64,000 nucleotides of DNA from Bryobacterales bacterium (GTDB taxonomy: Bacteria > Acidobacteriota > Terriglobia > Bryobacterales > Bryobacteraceae), in contig JAEUQC010000030.1 in NCBI GenBank assembly GCA_016789905.1, positions 29,144 through 93,143 on the forward strand. Reading direction: 5' to 3'. This document shows positions 60,367 to 64,000 of the stretch, in pieces. How positions within the stretch are numbered: the stretch's first letter is position 1; each line of letters begins with the position of its first letter. The translations under genes were made by a program, and so were the position numbers. The notes below the pieces were generated by a model. The model did not search any database, was not told where the DNA came from, and saw nothing but the letters and a program-made list of their open reading frames with translations.

Positions 60367-63300
60367 ATGAACCAAGTGCGTAAGTTCGGAGCCCTGCTGC
60401 TCCTATGCGCCCTCGGCCTTCTGGGACAGTCGGACAACTCCAGCATCTCTGGTGTTGTTAAGGATCCCAGCGGAGCCGTGGTCGGAAACGCGAAGGTCAC
60501 CCTTCGCAACGAAGACACCCAATTCGAACGCCAGACGACGAGCAATGATACTGGCTTCTACACCGTCACCAACATCCCCCCTGGCTACTATTCGGTTACC
60601 GTGGAAGCCACTGGCTTTAAGAAGTCCACGCGCAGCCGCAACAAGCTGGATGCCGGCCTTCCCTTGGCCGTAAACCTCGAACTGGCTGTCGGCCAGATGA
60701 CGGAATCTGTGACCGTCGAAGCCAACATCGCGCAACTCAACACAGAATCCGCCGCTGTCGGTAAAACCGTCGAACAGCAGCAGATTCAGAACCTCGCGCT
60801 AAACGGCCGCAATCCGCTATTCCTTGCCATGTTGAAGCCGGGCGTCCGCCGCGGCTCCGCCATGACGGGTTTCAGCTACGGCCTCGATTCCGGCGGCTTC
60901 ACCATCAACGGCGGACGTTCGCAGGATTCGCTCATCACCTATGACGGCGCTGTCGGCATCCGTACTCGCGCCAACGGCACCTCCATCGGCACCGCCGATG
61001 CGGATACCGTTCAGGAAGTTCAGGTTCTCACCGCCAACTACTCGGCCGAATACGGCCGCTCTGGCACCGGTCAGATCCGCATCGTCACCCGCTCCGGCGG
61101 CAAGGATTTCCACGGTTCGTTCTACGAGTACTTCCGCAACAACGCGCTCGATGCCAATAGCTGGGGCAACAACGTCATCGGCAACCCTCGCCAGGCGCTG
61201 CGCTTCAACCAGTTCGGCTTCAACATCAGCGGCCCGGTGACGATTCCTGGCAAATTCAACAAGAACCGCGAAAAGCTGTTCTTCCTGTTCGCCCAGGAAT
61301 ACGTGCGCCGCCGTTTCGTTGACACCAGCACGCAGCGAGTTCCCACCGCGCTCATGCGCACCGGCAACTTCAGCGAGTTGAGCGCGCCTAGCATTTACTA
61401 CAGCACCGCGCGCACCGTTACAGACCCGCAGAACAACAACGCGCCGTTCGCCGGCAACATCATCCCGGCGTCCCGGCTCAGCCCGAACGGCATCGCGTTC
61501 CTCCGCGCCTACCCGCAACCCAACGGCAGCTACGGAAACAACAACTTTTTCCAGCAGCGCGGCGGCTGGCAGAATCAGCGAAAAGACACCTATTCCATCG
61601 ATTACAACCCGACCCAGAATCAGGTCTTCCGCTTCCGCGGCAGCAACTATGCCTACACCGGCCTCGATACGTTCCGTGGCGGCTTTGACTATGCCATCAC
61701 CGACTGGTCGCGCCCGAACAAGACCGGCAGCTTGGCCCACACCTGGACACTCGGCCCGACGATGATCAACGAGTTCCTCGCCGCCGCTTCGGTCGATGTC
61801 GTCAAGATCGGTATTGATCGCGAAGGCGAACGCTTCCTGCGGAGCCGTTCGGGCATCAACTATCCGTACATCTTCCCGGATCGTAAGGAGATTTTTGACA
61901 AGGTTCCCACCATTGTCATTCCCAACGTCGGCGGCATTGATGGCGGTCCGTACCCGGCCAGCTCCGCCGGCCCCATTTACAACATCTCGAATAACTTCAC
62001 CAAGATTTCCGGCAACCACACCTTCAAAATGGGTGTGCTGTGGGAACGCTCGGGCCAAAACGACTTCGACCAGATTAACGTTTCCGGCGTTCCGGGCGGC
62101 ACCAACAACCAGAACGGCCGTTTTGAATTCACCGACCTGCGTCCTGGTGGCGTCGCCGGTACCGGCACGGGTCTCACCAACGCCGCTCTCGGCCTCTTCT
62201 CGGCGTACGCCGAAATCGGCCCCCGCGCCTACACCCCCTACCGCAGCCACATGTTCGAGTATTTCGGACAGGACTCCTGGCGTGTCAACCAGAAGCTGAA
62301 GTTCGAACTCGGCTTCCGTGGCACGTGGATGAACGGCTACGCCAAGTCGCTTTGGGGCAACATCGCGTTGTTCCGCGCCGACAAGTACAACGCGTCGCAG
62401 GCCGCGGTGCTGGACCGCGCCACAGGAAATGTGATCTCGGGCAACCGTTACAACGGTGTCATTATCCCGGGTTCTTCGTTCCCCGATGCCGGCAAGGGCC
62501 GCGTGCCCGCCATCGATAGCGGCCAGTTCAACAACCTCCTCGACGGTGGCACCCCCTATGCAGCGCCGAACCAACACAATATCGTTCCTCGCATCGGCAT
62601 GGCCTACTCCATCTCCGAGAAGGACGTCGTTCGCATGGGCTTCGGCGGGTTCATTTCCCGGCCTGGTATTTATGACAGCGTCTTCCTCGGCGGCAACCCG
62701 CCCTGGCAGCCGATGGTCTCCCTCACAAACGGATCGGCCGACAACCCGGGTTCGGGCGGCCAGGTCAACTTCCCGCAGTTCTTCATGACCATCGATCCGG
62801 TCTACAAGATTCCGCGCGGCTACAACTGGAATGCCACGTATCAGCGCCAACTGACTTCGAATACCATCATCGAAGTCGGCTACGTAGGAACCGCCGGCAA
62901 CTACCTCTCCCGCGAACGCGACTTGAACCAGTTGCCCACCGGCAGCACGTTCCGGGCGGAAAACCTTGCCAACGCCGCCACGAACACGCCGACCGCCAAC
63001 GTCAACTTCCAGCGCCCCTATAAGGGCTTCGCCAACATCCCCATGCTCGAACACTCCGGCCGCAGCACGTACAACGGTCTGCAGTTTGAGTTGAGCCGCC
63101 GCTTTGCGAAGGGCTTGAGCTATGGTGTCTCCTACACCTTCTCAAAGACGATGGACAACAACTCCGGTCCTCGTGACGGTTTCTATGACACGTTCAACCA
63201 GGGCCTGAACTGGGGCAAGTCGGCAAACGACGCGCGCCACGTGTCCATTAACAACGTGATCTGGGAAATGCCGTTCTTCAACTCCACTTCCAACAAGCTC

Positions 63301-63810
63301 GCAAGGGCGCTGATGGGTGGCTGGCAGCTTTCCGGAACCATCCAGTTCCAGACCGGTTCGCCCATCACCATCGGCAACGGTGACGATTACCTCGGCATTG
63401 GGTCCACCAACTTCAAGCCCTGGAACCTGAACGGCGAACCGAACCGTCCCCAGGAATTCGCCAATCGCAACGCGGCTGGGAACTTCAACGGCATCACCAC
63501 GCAGTGGTTTGAAACCACCGTCGGCGGCAGCCCGTTTGCTACCCGGCCCGCCAATGGAACGCTGCCCAACCAGAACCGGAACTCCATCTCATTCAACAAC
63601 GTTGGATTCCAGAACTGGGACGCTTCCGCGTTCAAGAGCTTCAAGATTACGGAGCGGCAGTTCATCCAGTTCCGGTCGGAGTTCTTTAACCTGCCCAACC
63701 ACCCGAACTGGGGCGGCGTCGACGGCAACCCCACGTCGGCCACCTTCGGCAAGGTCACAGGCAAGAGCGGTAACCGCAACATCCAGCTCAGCCTGCGTTA
63801 CAGCTTCTAA
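60367..63810 (+). CDS. TonB-dependent receptor, Oar-like, with carboxypeptidase-regulatory-like domain
   Basis: A 1147-residue outer-membrane protein with a signal peptide (MNQVRKFGALLLLCALGLLGQ), the regulatory-like domain SSISGVVKDPSGAVVGNAKV (about 25-44), a plug region (GGRSQDSLITYDGA near 180) and a barrel that ends in SLRYSF. AGGAG lies 11 bases before the ATG. It is divergent from the ABC ATPase gene across 64 bases. Sequence is clearly different from the 56-59 kb copy, so these are old paralogs, not a recent duplication. Confidence 0.9.
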   Translation: MNQVRKFGALLLLCALGLLGQSDNSSISGVVKDPSGAVVGNAKVTLRNEDTQFERQTTSNDTGFYTVTNIPPGYYSVTVEATGFKKSTRSRNKLDAGLPLAVNLELAVGQMTESVTVEANIAQLNTESAAVGKTVEQQQIQNLALNGRNPLFLAMLKPGVRRGSAMTGFSYGLDSGGFTINGGRSQDSLITYDGAVGIRTRANGTSIGTADADTVQEVQVLTANYSAEYGRSGTGQIRIVTRSGGKDFHGSFYEYFRNNALDANSWGNNVIGNPRQALRFNQFGFNISGPVTIPGKFNKNREKLFFLFAQEYVRRRFVDTSTQRVPTALMRTGNFSELSAPSIYYSTARTVTDPQNNNAPFAGNIIPASRLSPNGIAFLRAYPQPNGSYGNNNFFQQRGGWQNQRKDTYSIDYNPTQNQVFRFRGSNYAYTGLDTFRGGFDYAITDWSRPNKTGSLAHTWTLGPTMINEFLAAASVDVVKIGIDREGERFLRSRSGINYPYIFPDRKEIFDKVPTIVIPNVGGIDGGPYPASSAGPIYNISNNFTKISGNHTFKMGVLWERSGQNDFDQINVSGVPGGTNNQNGRFEFTDLRPGGVAGTGTGLTNAALGLFSAYAEIGPRAYTPYRSHMFEYFGQDSWRVNQKLKFELGFRGTWMNGYAKSLWGNIALFRADKYNASQAAVLDRATGNVISGNRYNGVIIPGSSFPDAGKGRVPAIDSGQFNNLLDGGTPYAAPNQHNIVPRIGMAYSISEKDVVRMGFGGFISRPGIYDSVFLGGNPPWQPMVSLTNGSADNPGSGGQVNFPQFFMTIDPVYKIPRGYNWNATYQRQLTSNTIIEVGYVGTAGNYLSRERDLNQLPTGSTFRAENLANAATNTPTANVNFQRPYKGFANIPMLEHSGRSTYNGLQFELSRRFAKGLSYGVSYTFSKTMDNNSGPRDGFYDTFNQGLNWGKSANDARHVSINNVIWEMPFFNSTSNKLARALMGGWQLSGTIQFQTGSPITIGNGDDYLGIGSTNFKPWNLNGEPNRPQEFANRNAAGNFNGITTQWFETTVGGSPFATRPANGTLPNQNRNSISFNNVGFQNWDASAFKSFKITERQFIQFRSEFFNLPNHPNWGGVDGNPTSATFGKVTGKSGNRNIQLSLRYSF

Positions 63811-63831
63811 CCGGAAGCCAGCAGCCAACCC

Positions 63832-63861
63832 GGAACGGCCGCCTGCAAGGGCGGCCGTTCC
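63832..63861 (+). terminator. Stem-loop after the last TonB receptor gene
   Basis: GGAACGGCCGC (63832-63842) and GCGGCCGTTCC (63851-63861) form a perfect 11-bp stem with an eight-base loop, 22 bases after the stop codon. A T-rich stretch (GTTTCTACATTTT) follows after a gap of five bases, so a moderate terminator is likely. From there to 64000 no gene can be supported. Confidence 0.65.
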
Positions 63862-64000
63862 CTGGAGTTTCTACATTTTCGGCTGATCTTGTTTAATGAG
63901 CGGGGCGGCGGCTGACCCCTGTAGCGAGTCTGTCGAATCACTTACATATTGACAGACCGACGCATGTATGTCATTCTGGCTCCGAGCCTGTATGCTCGGG

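Noticed and set aside
60817..63054. Minus-strand frame of 745 codons
   Set aside because: It is antisense to the TonB receptor; composition is Val/Ala/Glu-rich and has no signal peptide or domain.
63946..63975. TTGACA near 63948 as promoter for a gene beyond the window
   Set aside because: No acceptable -10 follows at 16-18 bases and no gene is visible before 64000.

Overview
The window is GC-rich DNA that looks like an Acidobacteriota chromosome, most likely from the Bryobacterales/Solibacter branch. The signs are three giant Oar-like TonB-dependent receptors with an N-terminal carboxypeptidase-regulatory-like domain, hopanoid side-chain genes (hpnI, hpnJ), a bacillithiol-type glycosyltransferase (bshA), many secreted Tat-signal Gfo/Idh proteins, and a secreted protein resembling the Solibacter-specific TIGR03437 group. 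The assignment is inference from gene content; there is no rRNA in the window.

Layout. 0-7 kb: a minus-strand run PIG-L deacetylase > pckG > MOSC protein > glnE > WD40-like protein > ankyrin-like protein (cut by the window edge), divergent from bshA. 8-11.6 kb: a secreted zinc metallopeptidase, two tandem pseudopilins, and a protein with a hairpin leader. 11.7-16.4 kb: a gene-poor, decayed stretch with a vapBC module, the first 47 codons of a DUF4011-type gene, and an IS1634-family element that ends that gene and whose own transposase carries an in-frame amber stop. 16.4-22 kb: a GH109-like Gfo/Idh enzyme, an acyltransferase, hcp with a reductase partner, and tRNA-Arg. 22-25.5 kb: hpnJ-SMR-SMR-hpnI. 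25.5-29 kb: cupin, sulfatase and envelope proteins.

29-42 kb holds the most coherent accessory locus. A LacI regulator is divergent from nine tightly packed plus-strand genes: otnK, otnC, a FlK-like thioesterase, a TonB receptor, a secreted protein, a Gfo/Idh oxidoreductase, a dihaem quinoprotein, a CnbZ-like protein and an esterase. I read it as an uptake and oxidation locus for a sugar acid or a related conjugate; the substrate is unknown.

42-51 kb: secreted proteins, an ECF sigma/anti-sigma pair with a third coupled gene, then thiolase, aminotransferase, S33 lipoprotein hydrolase and a Nat-type ABC exporter. 51-64 kb: an IS4-type transposase remnant, a ceramidase-like hydrolase, a broken three-repeat secreted protein, a PfkB kinase, a membrane-peroxiredoxin fusion, tRNA-Ile2, two more TonB receptors and an orphan ABC ATPase.

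No prophage, CRISPR array or complete defence system is visible. The least expected signals are two divergent gene pairs with only 18-19 bp between start codons and overlapping -10 hexamers on opposite strands, the hairpin leader at 11.6 kb, the paired SMR proteins inside the hopanoid genes, and the nine-gene LacI-linked locus.
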